Shown one piece after another: positions 31,437 to 40,627 of a DNA stretch of 43,188 bases. The notes under the pieces are model-generated. The model was not told where the DNA came from, ran no database searches, and saw nothing but the letters and a program-made list of their open reading frames with translations. Each line of letters begins with the position of its first letter. The stretch's first letter is position 1. The DNA comes from Armatimonadota bacterium (GTDB lineage: Bacteria > Armatimonadota > Hebobacteria > CAIYQO01), in NCBI GenBank assembly GCA_029553475.1, contig JAKPKV010000164.1, positions 1-43,188 of the forward strand. The letters are read 5' to 3'. Made by a program: the position numbers and the translations under genes.

Positions 31437-32588
31437 ATGTACTGGCACTCATTCACCAGACCCTGTGTACTGATGTGCGCAATCGCCCTCTTGGTTGTAT
31501 TCACGCACACCCCCGGACACCCGGCAGACGCCAAACTGGGGGATGGCGGTCCTGCCGTGCAAGCGAAGTTGAAAAATCCCTGTGGTGTAGTCGTTGACGC
31601 TGATGGCAACGTGTATATCGCTGACAGCGGGAACAACCGGATTCGTAAGGTGGACGGAAAAACAGGCCTGATCACGACGATCGCCGGTGGGGGAGCCAGC
31701 CATGCGGACGGAATTCCGGCTGGCGATGCCGCACTCCGCACTCCACAGTCCATGATCTTGGATCGCGCGGGCCAGCTCGTATTCACCGATGGCGCCTCGC
31801 GCGTACGCAGGATTGATACCCAGACCGGTATGCTCACCACGCTGATCGGCGGCGGAAACGTGAAGGTGCGTCCGGGCAAACAGGTCCCCGCGCGCGATGT
31901 GCAGTTCGGTCAACTGACCCGAATTGCTATGAATGCTGCCGGCGATGTCTTTGTAGTAGATCGTCATGGCTATATCCTCATGTATGAGCAGAAGACCGGT
32001 CTGGTCACCGTGGTGGCGGGGACCGGTCCACGCGGATATGCCGGCGATGGTGGCCCGGCCAGCGAGGCGACGCTCAATGAGCCGTTTGGTCTGGCTGTCG
32101 CCCCGCAGGGACACCTCTATTTCACCGACCAGCATAATCTCGTCGTGCGCAAAGTTGATGCCGCGACGGGGAGAATCTCGACGGTGGCAGGCACGCGAGA
32201 GGCAACAGGCAAGAATGGTCTTGATCGGGTACAACAGGGAGTCGCGACCGAGATGTTCCTGTCAGACTCTATCGGCCTGGCCGCGGATGCCCGGGGGCAG
32301 GTGATCGTCTGCGCCAGATTCGCTCAGCGGGTGTGCCGTCTCGATGTCGAAAAGGGGACGTTGACCGTCATCGCGGGCGATGGCTGGTGCGACGGCGGCG
32401 GCGATGGCCGGTATGCCGGCGATAATGGGCCCGCCATCACGGCCAGCTTTTGGTCTCCGGTAGACGCGGCCTTCGATCCGCTGGGCAACCTGTATATCGT
32501 CGAGTGGGGCAATCATTGCGTCCGCAAAATTGATGCCACGACCAACATCATTACGACCATTGCCGGAACAGGTGAACCTGCCGGCTGA
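31437..32588 (+). CDS. Secreted NHL-repeat beta-propeller protein
   Basis: A 383-residue exported protein with a signal peptide (VLMCAIALLVVFTHTPGHPA) and about five NHL repeats. The typical unit is seen as NPCGVVVDADGNVYIADSGN plus NRIRKVD, then EPFGLAVAPQGHLYFTDQHN plus VVRKVD, and SPVDAAFDPLGNLYIVEWGN plus HCVRKID, each followed by a TITTIAGTG-like strand and GYAGDGGPA linkers. NHL propellers bind proteins or other ligands; no enzymatic motif is seen. GGAGG lies before the ATG. The gene is less GC-rich than its neighbours, a mild compositional difference that may point to later acquisition. Confidence 0.88.
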   Translation: MYWHSFTRPCVLMCAIALLVVFTHTPGHPADAKLGDGGPAVQAKLKNPCGVVVDADGNVYIADSGNNRIRKVDGKTGLITTIAGGGASHADGIPAGDAALRTPQSMILDRAGQLVFTDGASRVRRIDTQTGMLTTLIGGGNVKVRPGKQVPARDVQFGQLTRIAMNAAGDVFVVDRHGYILMYEQKTGLVTVVAGTGPRGYAGDGGPASEATLNEPFGLAVAPQGHLYFTDQHNLVVRKVDAATGRISTVAGTREATGKNGLDRVQQGVATEMFLSDSIGLAADARGQVIVCARFAQRVCRLDVEKGTLTVIAGDGWCDGGGDGRYAGDNGPAITASFWSPVDAAFDPLGNLYIVEWGNHCVRKIDATTNIITTIAGTGEPAG

Positions 32589-32788
32589 TCGGCTCGACGA
32601 GCCACATGAAATCAGGACCGATCTTCAGCCCACCCCCTCCCGCGCCCCCTCACCTCTTCACCCCTTCACCCCTTCAGCCGATGGTTGAAACGCACACCAT
32701 CGGCGGCGACTTTTTCGCGTAACCGAATCTCGTATTGTAAAATATATGTTAAAATAACCGGCGACCGAACCGCGTGAGAGGTATGCGC

Positions 32789-35050
32789 ATGGACACGACT
32801 CCCCCGTCGAATATGAAGCAGGAAGTCAATCAGGCGCTGGTAGCCTGGCGTGCCAAGATGCTGGATGTCATGCTCATCGCGGCCGCTATTTTGTCCTTTC
32901 CCATGTTGTGGAACCTGGCGGCGGACATGCTGCACTCCCGCGCGCTCTGGTCCTCGGCGCTCCCCTGCCTGCTGGTGTATGTGCTGCTCATCGCACTGGC
33001 CGTCTTTCGTCAGCTCAGCGTGCGGACGCGAGCGTGGGGGCTGGTGGCGCTGGGATACATCACGGCGGTGTTCGCGCTTTTGCGCGGCGGGATCGCGGGC
33101 GCCGGGACAGAGTTCCTGCTGGTGGTCTCGGTGCTCGCCCTCGTCCTCATCAGCGTGCGCGCGGGCACGGTGGTGGCCATCATCAGCGGCCTCACCCTGT
33201 CCGTGCCGGCCGCCTTGATGGACCTGGGCATGCTGGATGCCTGGCGCGCGCTGTTCGCCTCCCCGCTGTCGCTCAAAGGCGGCCTCACCGCGATGCTGCT
33301 GCTGGTGCTGCTGGTGGTGCTGCTGGTCCTCTATCAGCGCTTTCTCTTCCAGACGCTGGCGGCCGAGCGCAAGGCCGCCGCGGACGCCGCCGAGGCGCAC
33401 CGGCAATTAGCGGCGCATAACCGCACCCTCGGACAGGAGGTGGAGGCGCGCACGGCCGAGTTAGCCCACGCGGTGCACGAGGCGCAGGTGGCGCGCGACG
33501 CCGCCGAGGGCGCGAACCAGGCGAAAAGCACCTTCCTTGCCAATATGAGCCATGAGCTCCGTACCCCGCTGAACGCCATTATCGGCTACAGCGAGATGCT
33601 GCAGGAAGAAGCGGAGGAGATGGGCTGCGCGGAGCTTGTCGCCGACCTGCGGAAGATTAACACCGCCGGCAAGCACCTCCTCGCGCTCATCAACGACGTG
33701 CTCGATCTCTCGAAAATCGAGGCGGGCCGCATGCAGCTCTATCTGGAATGGCTGGACGTCGCCCCGCTCGTGCATGACGTGCTCACCACCGTCCAGCCGC
33801 TGCTCGAGGCCAACGGCAACACCCTCCAAATGGCGTGCGAGGACGACCTCGGCCGCATTTACGCCGATCAGACGAAGGTGCGGCAGATCCTCTTCAACCT
33901 GCTCAGCAACGCCTGCAAATTCACCAAAGGCGGCTGCATCACGCTGCGCTGCGCGCGCATCAACGCGGACGGCGGCACGGCGCTCCTCCTCCAGGTCAGC
34001 GATACCGGCATCGGCATGACGCCGGAACAGGTGGCGAAACTCTATCAGCCCTTCTCGCAGGCCGACTCCTCCACCACGCGGCGCTTCGGCGGCACCGGCC
34101 TCGGCCTGGCGATCACCCGGCATTTCTGCACGATGATGGGGGGCGAGATCAGCGTCGAGAGCCAGCCCGACGTCGGCACCACCTTCTCCGTGCGCCTGCC
34201 GGTCATCGTGGCGGACGAATCCGCGCCCCCGCCGCCCGTCGGCGAGGTGCCGGTCCTGCCGCATCCCGGGTCCAATACCGTGCTGGTGATTGATGATGAC
34301 CCCGCCGTGCGCGATTTGCTGGAGCGCTTCCTGAGCAAGGAAGGCTTCCGCGTGCACACGGCGGCCGACGGCGAGGACGGCGTCCGCCTGGCCCGCGCCC
34401 TGCGCCCGGCGGTCATCACGCTGGACGTGCTGCTGCCGCGCATGGACGGCTGGGCAGTCATCACCGCGCTGAAGGCCGACCCGGAGCTGGCGGATATCCC
34501 GGTGATCATGCTGACGATGGTGGATAACCAGGACCTGGGGTTCGCGCTGGGCACGGCGGATTACCTGGTCAAGCCGGTGGAGCGCGAGCGCCTGCTGGTG
34601 GTGCTGGAGAAATACAGCACGCCGGAGGCGCCGCGCGACGTGCTGATCGTCGAGGATGATCCCGCGGCGCGCGCGATGATGTGCCGCCTGCTGGAGCGCG
34701 AAGGCTGGGTGGTGCGCACCGCGGAGAATGGCCGCGTCGGGCTGGACCTTGTCGCCGAGCGCCTGCCCCAGCTCATCCTGCTCGACCTGATGATGCCGGA
34801 GATGGACGGCTTTGGGTTCGTGGAGAATCTGCGCAAGCGCGAGGAGTGGCGCGCCGTGCCGGTGGTGGTCATCACCGCCAAAGAGCTCACCGCCGAGGAC
34901 CGGCTGCGGCTGAGCGGCTATGTGGAGAAGATTCTGGCGAAGAGCGCGCAGACGCGGGACGACCTGCTGCGCGAAGTGAGCGCCCTCGCCGCGGTCAGCG
35001 TGGGCACGATACGGAATGAGGAGAGCCATGCCGAAAGTCCTGCTGGTTGA
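32789..35050 (+). CDS. Membrane hybrid histidine kinase with two receiver domains
   Basis: A 753-residue sensor. About five to six transmembrane helices span residues 25-190, followed by a coiled coil ([26 protein letters not shown]). The HisKA box [20 protein letters not shown] has the phospho-His near 254. The HATPase has N box [13 protein letters not shown] (about 370), G1 [10 protein letters not shown] (405) and G2 [13 protein letters not shown]. Two receiver domains follow: [14 protein letters not shown] with Asp in [11 protein letters not shown] (about 545), and [14 protein letters not shown] with Asp in [11 protein letters not shown] (about 665). Both acceptors look functional. GAGAGG precedes ATG 32789; in-frame GTG 32774 and ATG 32783 are less well placed. 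It overlaps the next gene by 23 nt. The signal is unknown. Confidence 0.92.
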   Translation: MDTTPPSNMKQEVNQALVAWRAKMLDVMLIAAAILSFPMLWNLAADMLHSRALWSSALPCLLVYVLLIALAVFRQLSVRTRAWGLVALGYITAVFALLRGGIAGAGTEFLLVVSVLALVLISVRAGTVVAIISGLTLSVPAALMDLGMLDAWRALFASPLSLKGGLTAMLLLVLLVVLLVLYQRFLFQTLAAERKAAADAAEAHRQLAAHNRTLGQEVEARTAELAHAVHEAQVARDAAEGANQAKSTFLANMSHELRTPLNAIIGYSEMLQEEAEEMGCAELVADLRKINTAGKHLLALINDVLDLSKIEAGRMQLYLEWLDVAPLVHDVLTTVQPLLEANGNTLQMACEDDLGRIYADQTKVRQILFNLLSNACKFTKGGCITLRCARINADGGTALLLQVSDTGIGMTPEQVAKLYQPFSQADSSTTRRFGGTGLGLAITRHFCTMMGGEISVESQPDVGTTFSVRLPVIVADESAPPPPVGEVPVLPHPGSNTVLVIDDDPAVRDLLERFLSKEGFRVHTAADGEDGVRLARALRPAVITLDVLLPRMDGWAVITALKADPELADIPVIMLTMVDNQDLGFALGTADYLVKPVERERLLVVLEKYSTPEAPRDVLIVEDDPAARAMMCRLLEREGWVVRTAENGRVGLDLVAERLPQLILLDLMMPEMDGFGFVENLRKREEWRAVPVVVITAKELTAEDRLRLSGYVEKILAKSAQTRDDLLREVSALAAVSVGTIRNEESHAESPAG

Positions 35051-35405
35051 GGATAACGAGATGAACCGCGATATGCTGTCACGGCGGCTGGAGCGCCGCG
35101 GCTTCGCGGTGCTCACCGCGGTGGATGGTGAACAGGGGGTGACGCTGGCCGCCGCCGAGCGCCCGGACTTGATTCTCATGGATATGAGCCTGCCCGTGCT
35201 GGATGGCTGGGAAGCGGCCCGCCGTCTGAAAGCGGCGCCGGACACGCGGGCCATCCCCATCATCGCCCTCACCGCGCACGCCATGGCCGGGGACCGCGAG
35301 CAGGCCCTGCGGGCCGGCTGTGATGAGTATGATTCGAAGCCGATTGATTTTCCGCGCCTGCTCGGCAAAATCGAGCTGCTGCTGAAGGGATACACCGCCA
35401 CGTGA
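35028..35405 (+). CDS. Single-domain response regulator (CheY/DivK-like)
   Basis: A 125-residue stand-alone receiver with the acidic pocket [13 protein letters not shown], phospho-acceptor Asp near residue 50 ([16 protein letters not shown]), Thr in ALTAHAM and Lys in SKPIDFPRL. There is no output domain, so it probably shuttles phosphate or controls a kinase by binding. AGGAG lies 5 nt upstream of ATG 35028 inside the end of the hybrid kinase gene; a GAGGAG-overlapping ATG at 35016 is less likely. Its stop overlaps the next GTG by 4 nt, so the three signalling genes form one coupled operon. Confidence 0.92.
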   Translation: MPKVLLVEDNEMNRDMLSRRLERRGFAVLTAVDGEQGVTLAAAERPDLILMDMSLPVLDGWEAARRLKAAPDTRAIPIIALTAHAMAGDREQALRAGCDEYDSKPIDFPRLLGKIELLLKGYTAT

Positions 35406-37042
35406 ACGTCCGCACCGGCTTGGGCGAGGATGCGCGCGCGTACCTGTCGTTCATGCGCCACGAGCTGCATACCCCCATCAACGCCATTATCGGGTACAGT
35501 GAGATGCTGCTGGAAGATGCCGGCGCCGGCGCGCCGGATGCGCTGGTCGCCGACCTGCGCCAGATCGTGGGCGCCGGCGCGCATGCCCTGTCGCTGGTCG
35601 GCTCGCTGCTCGCCGCGTCGCCACTGCCGCCGGCCGCCGCGCCGCGCGACGTCGCCGAACTTGGCGATCACCTCCAGCGGCAGTTGCAGCCCTCCGTCGC
35701 CGTCATCATCGGCTGCTGCGATCGCTGGCTGGCGCTGCCGGCGGACGACATGCCCATGCGCGACGATTTCGCGAAAATCCGCGAGGCCGCCCGGCGGCTC
35801 CTCGCCCTGGCCGGGGAGCTGTCCGCCCGCGCCGACGCCGCGCCGCCCGCCGCGGAGGCCGTGACGCCGCCGGCGCCGGAAGCGGCACCGGCCGGCGCCG
35901 GCGGCTACCTGCTGGTGGTGGATGACGTGGACGCGAACCGCGACCTGCTGGCGCGCCGCCTCCAGCGCGACGGCTACGCCACCGCGCAGGCTGCCGACGG
36001 CCGCCAGGCGCTGGCGATGATCGCCGCCCGCGCGCCCGACCTGGTGCTGCTGGATATCATGATGCCGGTGATGGATGGCTATCAGGTGCTGGACACGCTG
36101 AAAGCGTCCCCCGAGTGGCGCGGCATCCCGGTGATCGCCATCTCCGCGGTGGATGAGCTCGCCAGCGTGGTGCGCTGCATCGAGATGGGCGCCGAAGACT
36201 ACCTGACGAAGCCGTTCGATCCCGTGCTGCTGCGCGCGCGCATCAGCGCCTCGCTAGAAAAAAAACGCCTGCGCGACCGCGAAGTCAGCCTCTATCGCGA
36301 GCTGCAGCGCCAGTATGAGCAGCTCACCCGGCTGATCCAGCTCAAGGACGATCTCACCCATATGATCGTTCACGACCTGCGCACGCCGCTCACCTCGCTC
36401 CTCACCGGGCTGCTGACCATCGAGAGCCTGGGCGGGCTGGAGGCGCTGCAGCAGGAATTGCTGAGCATGGGCATCCACGGCGGGCAAACGCTGCTGGGCA
36501 TGATTAACGATCTGCTGGATATCAGCAAGATGGAAAGCGGCGCGCTGGTGCTGGAGCGCGTGCCGCTGTGCGCGGCCACCGTGGTGGAGGCCGCGCTGCG
36601 GCAAGTGGCGCCGCTGGCGCGAGAGAAGGCGCTGCGGCTCAGCGCCGAGGTGGCGCCGGCGCTGCCGCCCGTCACCGTCGACGAGGATAAGCTGCGCCGC
36701 ACGCTGGTGAACCTGCTCGGCAACGCGGTGAAATTCACCCCCGACGGGCGCGCCATCACCGTCGCCGCCGGCCTGTGCGACGACGGCGACGCCCTGGTGT
36801 TCCACGTGCGCGACACCGGCGAAGGCATCCCCCGCGACGCCTTCGGGCGCATCTTCGAAAAATTCGGCCAGGTGGAGACCCGCAAGGCCGGCCGCAAACT
36901 GTCCACCGGCCTCGGACTCACCTTCTGCAAAATGGCGGTGGAAGCCCACGGCGGCCGCATCTGGGTGGAAAGCGAGCTCGGCCGCGGCAGCACCTTCTCC
37001 TTCACTCTCCCCCTCAACTCGTCATCGTCATCGTGCTCGTAA
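35402..37042 (+). CDS. Hybrid signalling protein: HisKA-like segment, receiver and C-terminal histidine kinase
   Basis: A 546-residue soluble protein in an unusual domain order. Residues about 15-70 are a dimerisation/phospho-acceptor HisKA-like helix pair ([19 protein letters not shown], His near 20) that is not followed by an ATPase. An Ala-rich helical stretch leads to a receiver (about 170-285; LLVVDDVDANRDLL, Asp in LLDIMMPVMDGY near 219). A coiled coil (ELQRQYEQLTRLIQLKDDL) then leads to a complete kinase: HisKA MIVHDLRTPLTSLL (His near 325), N box NLLGNAVKFTPDG (435), G1 DTGEGIPRD and G2 TGLGLTFCK. GTG start overlaps the upstream TGA. The last residues (NSSSSSCS) are encoded by a family C repeat run that overwrites the 3' end. 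Confidence 0.88.
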   Translation: MNVRTGLGEDARAYLSFMRHELHTPINAIIGYSEMLLEDAGAGAPDALVADLRQIVGAGAHALSLVGSLLAASPLPPAAAPRDVAELGDHLQRQLQPSVAVIIGCCDRWLALPADDMPMRDDFAKIREAARRLLALAGELSARADAAPPAAEAVTPPAPEAAPAGAGGYLLVVDDVDANRDLLARRLQRDGYATAQAADGRQALAMIAARAPDLVLLDIMMPVMDGYQVLDTLKASPEWRGIPVIAISAVDELASVVRCIEMGAEDYLTKPFDPVLLRARISASLEKKRLRDREVSLYRELQRQYEQLTRLIQLKDDLTHMIVHDLRTPLTSLLTGLLTIESLGGLEALQQELLSMGIHGGQTLLGMINDLLDISKMESGALVLERVPLCAATVVEAALRQVAPLAREKALRLSAEVAPALPPVTVDEDKLRRTLVNLLGNAVKFTPDGRAITVAAGLCDDGDALVFHVRDTGEGIPRDAFGRIFEKFGQVETRKAGRKLSTGLGLTFCKMAVEAHGGRIWVESELGRGSTFSFTLPLNSSSSSCS

Positions 37043-37055
37043 TCGAAAAATTCGC
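37018..37055. repeat. TCGTCATCGTGCTCG run at the 3' end of the kinase gene (family C)
   Basis: A degenerate TCGTCA/TCGTGC run that ends in ATCGAAAAATTCG. It encodes the terminal Ser residues and stop region of the upstream kinase and resembles the left arm at 24350-24391, including the trailing CGAAAA. Confidence 0.75.
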
Positions 37056-37065
37056 TTCCTTCTCC

Positions 37066-37201
37066 CCCTGGCGGGCAAGACTCCGTCGAGCCGCACGCAT
37101 GCGTTGCTGTCGTCCTTTCAGGACTCGGCGTACTCTGACGGCCTGTCCACGGGTTCCGCTGTCGCTTCACCCGTGGCTAACGGCTTTCGGCCCTTCAGGC
37201 C
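37066..37201. repeat. Composite repeat block (partial family B, then CCACGGGTTCC family D)
   Basis: 37066-37100 carries GGCGGGCAAGACTCCGTCGA, an inverted partial copy of the family B core. GTTGCTGTCGTCCTTTCAGG (37103-37122) resembles the right arm of the hairpin at 42508-42548. 37146-37201 (TCCACGGGTTCCGCTG... CACCCGTGGCTA ... CGGCCCTTCAGGCC) matches the reverse complement of about 42425-42482. The end of this block contains the stop codon of the convergent PAS kinase gene. Confidence 0.75.
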
Positions 37202-39867
37202 TTTGTCACCTCTTCATCCCCCACCGGCAACGTCACGTAAAACGTGCTCCCCACCCCCACCTCGCTCTCCGCCCACGCCCGCCCGCCATGGGCTTCCACC
37301 AGCGCGCGGGTGATGTAGAGGCCCAGGCCGACGCCTTCCGTCGCGCGCGCGGTCTCCGCGCGGAAGAAGCGCTCGAAGAGATGGGACAGCGCCTCCGGCG
37401 GGATGCCGCGCCCCTGATCGTGGACGGCCAGGACCACCTCGCGCTCCGCGCGCCAGGCGCGCACCGTGACCGGCGTGCCCGGATCGGAATATTTTAACGC
37501 GTTGGAGAGCAGGTTCACCAGAATGCGCTCCAGCCGGGCGTAGTCGGCCCAGACCGGCGACAGGTCGGCCGGCGCCTCGACCGTGATGCGCGCGGTCTCC
37601 ATCACCGGGCTGACGCGCCGCAGTAGCTCGTCCAGAAACGCCGGCAGCGGCACCGCCTCCCGCTTCAGCTCCAGTGATCCGCCCTCCCAGCAGGTCACGA
37701 CCACCAGATCCTGAATCATCACGTCCATGCGATTCACCCCGCGGTCTATGGCGGCGAGGCTCTCCCGCAGCGCGCCGTCGAGCTGCTGGTCGCGCAGCAT
37801 CTCTGCGACCACCTGCGCGTGCCCCTTGATCACCGTCAGCGGCGCGCGCAGGTCATGCGACACCGTCTGCAGCAGCACCTTCTGCTGTTCCTGCAGGCGG
37901 TGCAGCGGCGTGATGTCCGTGTAGGTGCCCACCACGCCCATCAGCATATTCTCATGGATGCAGATGGGCGCCGCCGTCACCGACACCCAGATTTCCCTGC
38001 CGTCCGGGCAATGGAAGACCAGCACCTCCCCGGTGACCACCTCACCGCGTTGTGCGCGCGCGCTGGGGGAATCCTCCGGCGCGATGCGCGTACCATCCGG
38101 CCGTCGCGCGTAGGCGTCCATCCACTGCGGCGGTGTTGGCTTCTCCTCCGTGCTCAGAATATGATCGAGCAACTCCTGCGCGCGCTGGTTATGGAAGCGA
38201 ATCTCCCCCTCCGGCGTGTAGATCACGATGGCGTCAGCCAGCGAAGACAGGGTCGCCTCGAGCTCCGCCGCCTGCGCTTCAACCTTCTGACGCAGCGTCA
38301 CGATGGGCGTAATATCGGTATAGGTGCTCACCACGCCCAGCAGCGCGCCGTCACGGCTGATGATGGGCGCCGCTGAGACCGACGTCCAGACGATCGTGCC
38401 GTCGCGGCGTTTGAAGAGGAGGGTCTCGCTGGTGATGGTTTCGCCGCGCGCGGCGCGGGCGCCGGGGGCGTCCTCGGGACGGAGCGCCGCGCCGTCCGCG
38501 GTGTAGGCGGACAGGCTGAGCCAGTGGGGGTGCCCATATTCCTCGTCAAGCAGCATCCCGTCCAGCATGTGCCGGGCTGACGAGTTATCGAGGAGGATCT
38601 CCCCCTCCGGGTTATAAATGATCAGGCCATCGGCGACGGCATTCAACGTGGCGTCCAGCTCCGCCGCGCGGTGTTGGACTTCGTCCAGCAATTGTTCGCG
38701 TTCGCGTTCCGCCTGTTTGCGCTCGGTAACGTCGCGCACGATGGCGACGGCGCCGAGAATCGTGCCGCGCGGGTCGCGCACCGGCGCGCTGCTCACCTCG
38801 CGATGCCGCAGCTCGCCCGTCGCGACATTGCGCACGACCTCCCCCACGCCGCACAGCACTTCGCCGCGCAAGGCGCGCGACAACAGCGCCTGCTCCGGCG
38901 GGCGGGGTGTGCCGTCCGGCTCAAAGATCTGCAGATTCGCCACCACCTCGGCGATAGAACGAAAAAATGGCGATCGCGGATCAATCCCCAGGTTCTGGTA
39001 GACGGCGTCGTTGACCAGCAGGATGTCGCCCTGCGCGTCGGTGAACCAGGCTTCGTCGGCGATGCTGGAGATGGCGGCACGCAGCCGCGCTTCACTCTCC
39101 TGCAGCGCTTCTTCGATGCGTTTTCGCGCGGTGATATCGCGCACCGCCACCACGCGCACCATCCGGCCATGATAGAGGATCTCCCGCGCCCGCAGCTCGC
39201 CGATGGTGCGCGTGCCGTCCCGGTGCAGCGACAGCGCCTCATACGGGCCGGGCGCGTGCTGCCGCGTCTGCTCGCTGATGAACGCCCGTGATTCCGGGGC
39301 GACGAATTCCAGCACGTCGTGGCCAATCATCTCCTCCGGCGTGTAGCCCAGGTGGTCGGCAAACGTCTGGTTCACCTCGATAATGCGCCCGTGCTCGTGC
39401 AGCACCAGTCCTTCCGTGGTGGCTTCCGAAAACGCCCGGTACCGTTCCTCGCTCTCGCGCAGCGACTCCTCGCTCCGTTGCCGTGCGGTGATGTCGTCAA
39501 TCGCCAGCAGAATGCGTTCGTCCGTCGGCGGTGATCCTCCGATGCGCCGCGCGTTCAGCAGCATCACGCGCCGACCGAGGTCGGGGAAGTCGTGCTCCAC
39601 CGTGAAATCCGTCACCGCCCGCTGCGCGGGCAGCAGCTGTTCCAGCAGCACCCGGAGTGCCGGGATATCCCACTGCCCGTTGCCCAGGTCATACAGCCGC
39701 CGCCCCGCGGTCTCTGCGGGCGAGGCGTGAAAGGTGTGGTAAAATGCCGCGTTGGCGCGTTCCACCCGCAGGTCGCGCGCCAGCACCACCAACGGCGCGC
39801 GCACCGTATCAATGATCGCCTCCGTCAGCAGGCGATCAGACTCGTCCTGAGACGACACCTCATCCAT
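37195..39867 (-). CDS. Multi-PAS sensor histidine kinase
   Basis: An 890-residue soluble sensor kinase. Five PAS-type domains in tandem: 10-125 (VRAPLVVLARDLRVERAN), about 140-260 (TTEGLVLHEHGRIIEVNQ), 265-395 (IADEAWFTDAQGDILLVND), 405-540 (VADGLIIYNPEGEILLDNS) and 545-660 (LADAIVIYTPEGEIRFHNQ), each with a PAC-like tail (AVRDITARK and similar). The kinase core follows: HisKA TVSHDLRAPLTVIKGHAQ (His near 668), N box NLLSNALKYSDPG (785), G1 HDQGRGIPPE and G2 GVGLGLYITRALVEAHGG. No receiver is attached. ATG 39867 follows GGGAG; the open frame extends 137 codons further through promoter-like DNA and is rejected. It converges on the phosphorelay operon, whose regulators are plausible partners. 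Confidence 0.9.
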   Translation of the reverse strand: MDEVSSQDESDRLLTEAIIDTVRAPLVVLARDLRVERANAAFYHTFHASPAETAGRRLYDLGNGQWDIPALRVLLEQLLPAQRAVTDFTVEHDFPDLGRRVMLLNARRIGGSPPTDERILLAIDDITARQRSEESLRESEERYRAFSEATTEGLVLHEHGRIIEVNQTFADHLGYTPEEMIGHDVLEFVAPESRAFISEQTRQHAPGPYEALSLHRDGTRTIGELRAREILYHGRMVRVVAVRDITARKRIEEALQESEARLRAAISSIADEAWFTDAQGDILLVNDAVYQNLGIDPRSPFFRSIAEVVANLQIFEPDGTPRPPEQALLSRALRGEVLCGVGEVVRNVATGELRHREVSSAPVRDPRGTILGAVAIVRDVTERKQAEREREQLLDEVQHRAAELDATLNAVADGLIIYNPEGEILLDNSSARHMLDGMLLDEEYGHPHWLSLSAYTADGAALRPEDAPGARAARGETITSETLLFKRRDGTIVWTSVSAAPIISRDGALLGVVSTYTDITPIVTLRQKVEAQAAELEATLSSLADAIVIYTPEGEIRFHNQRAQELLDHILSTEEKPTPPQWMDAYARRPDGTRIAPEDSPSARAQRGEVVTGEVLVFHCPDGREIWVSVTAAPICIHENMLMGVVGTYTDITPLHRLQEQQKVLLQTVSHDLRAPLTVIKGHAQVVAEMLRDQQLDGALRESLAAIDRGVNRMDVMIQDLVVVTCWEGGSLELKREAVPLPAFLDELLRRVSPVMETARITVEAPADLSPVWADYARLERILVNLLSNALKYSDPGTPVTVRAWRAEREVVLAVHDQGRGIPPEALSHLFERFFRAETARATEGVGLGLYITRALVEAHGGRAWAESEVGVGSTFYVTLPVGDEEVTKA

Positions 39868-40036
39868 CGCGCACTCCCACACGATCGTCGCTGCCGACAT
39901 CATAGGCGCGTCAGGCCGCGGTGCGGTTGCAGCGCATCCAACATGCGCCGTCTCGCGTAGCAGAAACCACCACGTCCGCGATAGCGCGTGCCGCCGGCGC
40001 CCGGGCGCTGTCGCCTGAACAGGGGCGCCTGCTCCT

Positions 40037-40065
40037 TTGACGCCCAAACGCATATGTGCTATACT
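40037..40065 (+). promoter_or_regulatory. rpsF operon promoter P1
   Basis: TTGACG (40037-40042), 17-nt spacer, TATACT (40060-40065). Near-consensus sigma-70-type promoter. Confidence 0.75.
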
Positions 40066-40140
40066 GGCCGCGTACCGTGACACGCGCGGCGCGGCGCCGG
40101 ATGCGGACCCGCCCCGCATATCCGCCATCCAACAGGACAC

Positions 40141-40169
40141 TTGCCACGCTCGCGGCCTTTTGCTATACT
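40141..40169 (+). promoter_or_regulatory. rpsF operon promoter P2
   Basis: TTGCCA (40141-40146), 17-nt spacer, TATACT (40164-40169). The -10 context GCTATACTGG is the same as in P1, 104 nt upstream. The leader to rpsF would be about 130 nt, long enough for ribosomal-protein autoregulation (S6:S18 motifs are known in such leaders), but I could not identify one. Confidence 0.75.
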
Positions 40170-40304
40170 GGCTCGGTGTGGATACCGGTCTCGGCCGGTA
40201 TATGTCCCGGCGCGCGTCGGGACTGGCGCGGGCGCCCGCCCGCGTTCCCTTCCTGCGCATCCCGCGGGGGTGCGCCATGCAGACCAGAGGAAGGAGGTGA
40301 CACG

Positions 40305-40595
40305 ATGCGACCGTACGAGGTGATGTACATCCTGCAGCCGACGCTCTCGGCTGAGGAGCAGACCGCGCTGGTGGATCGCTTCAACGACCTCATCACGTCC
40401 ATGGGAGGTACCGTGGAGAAGGTGGATCGTTGGGAACGCCGGCAGCTCGCCTACGAGATTAAGCGGTGCCGCGATGGCTACTACGTGGTGGTCGAGTTCC
40501 AGGGTGATCCCGCGCTCGAAACGGAGATGGACCGCCAGATGAAGCTGACCGAGCCGCTGCTGCGTCACATGATTGTGCGTCGAGATGAGCATTAG
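40305..40595 (+). CDS. rpsF: Ribosomal protein bS6
   Basis: A 96-residue protein of the small subunit platform that binds 16S rRNA with bS18. The typical MRPYEVMYILQP start, GGTVEKVDRWERRQLAYEI, RDGYYVVVEFQGDP and LLRHMIVRRDE are all present. AAGGAGGTGA lies directly upstream, an almost perfect ribosome-binding site, which decides ATG 40305 against the much longer open frame. It heads rpsF-ssb-rpsR, the conserved bacterial order, behind two tandem promoters. Confidence 0.97.
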   Translation: MRPYEVMYILQPTLSAEEQTALVDRFNDLITSMGGTVEKVDRWERRQLAYEIKRCRDGYYVVVEFQGDPALETEMDRQMKLTEPLLRHMIVRRDEH

Positions 40596-40627
40596 GGCTA
40601 TACCGTAGTGAATTGGAGGATCGTGAC

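Larger units (their letters stand above)
39868..40304. other. 437-bp divergent intergenic region
   Basis: No gene is supported here; open frames are extensions of the flanking genes. It holds the two strong plus-strand promoters for the rpsF operon (listed separately) and presumably the start region of the PAS kinase gene, for which no clear promoter was seen. Confidence 0.6.

Noticed and set aside
33461-35671. Long minus-strand open frame across the hybrid kinase
   Set aside because: It is the antisense of well-recognised HisKA, HATPase and receiver domains; low-complexity translation.
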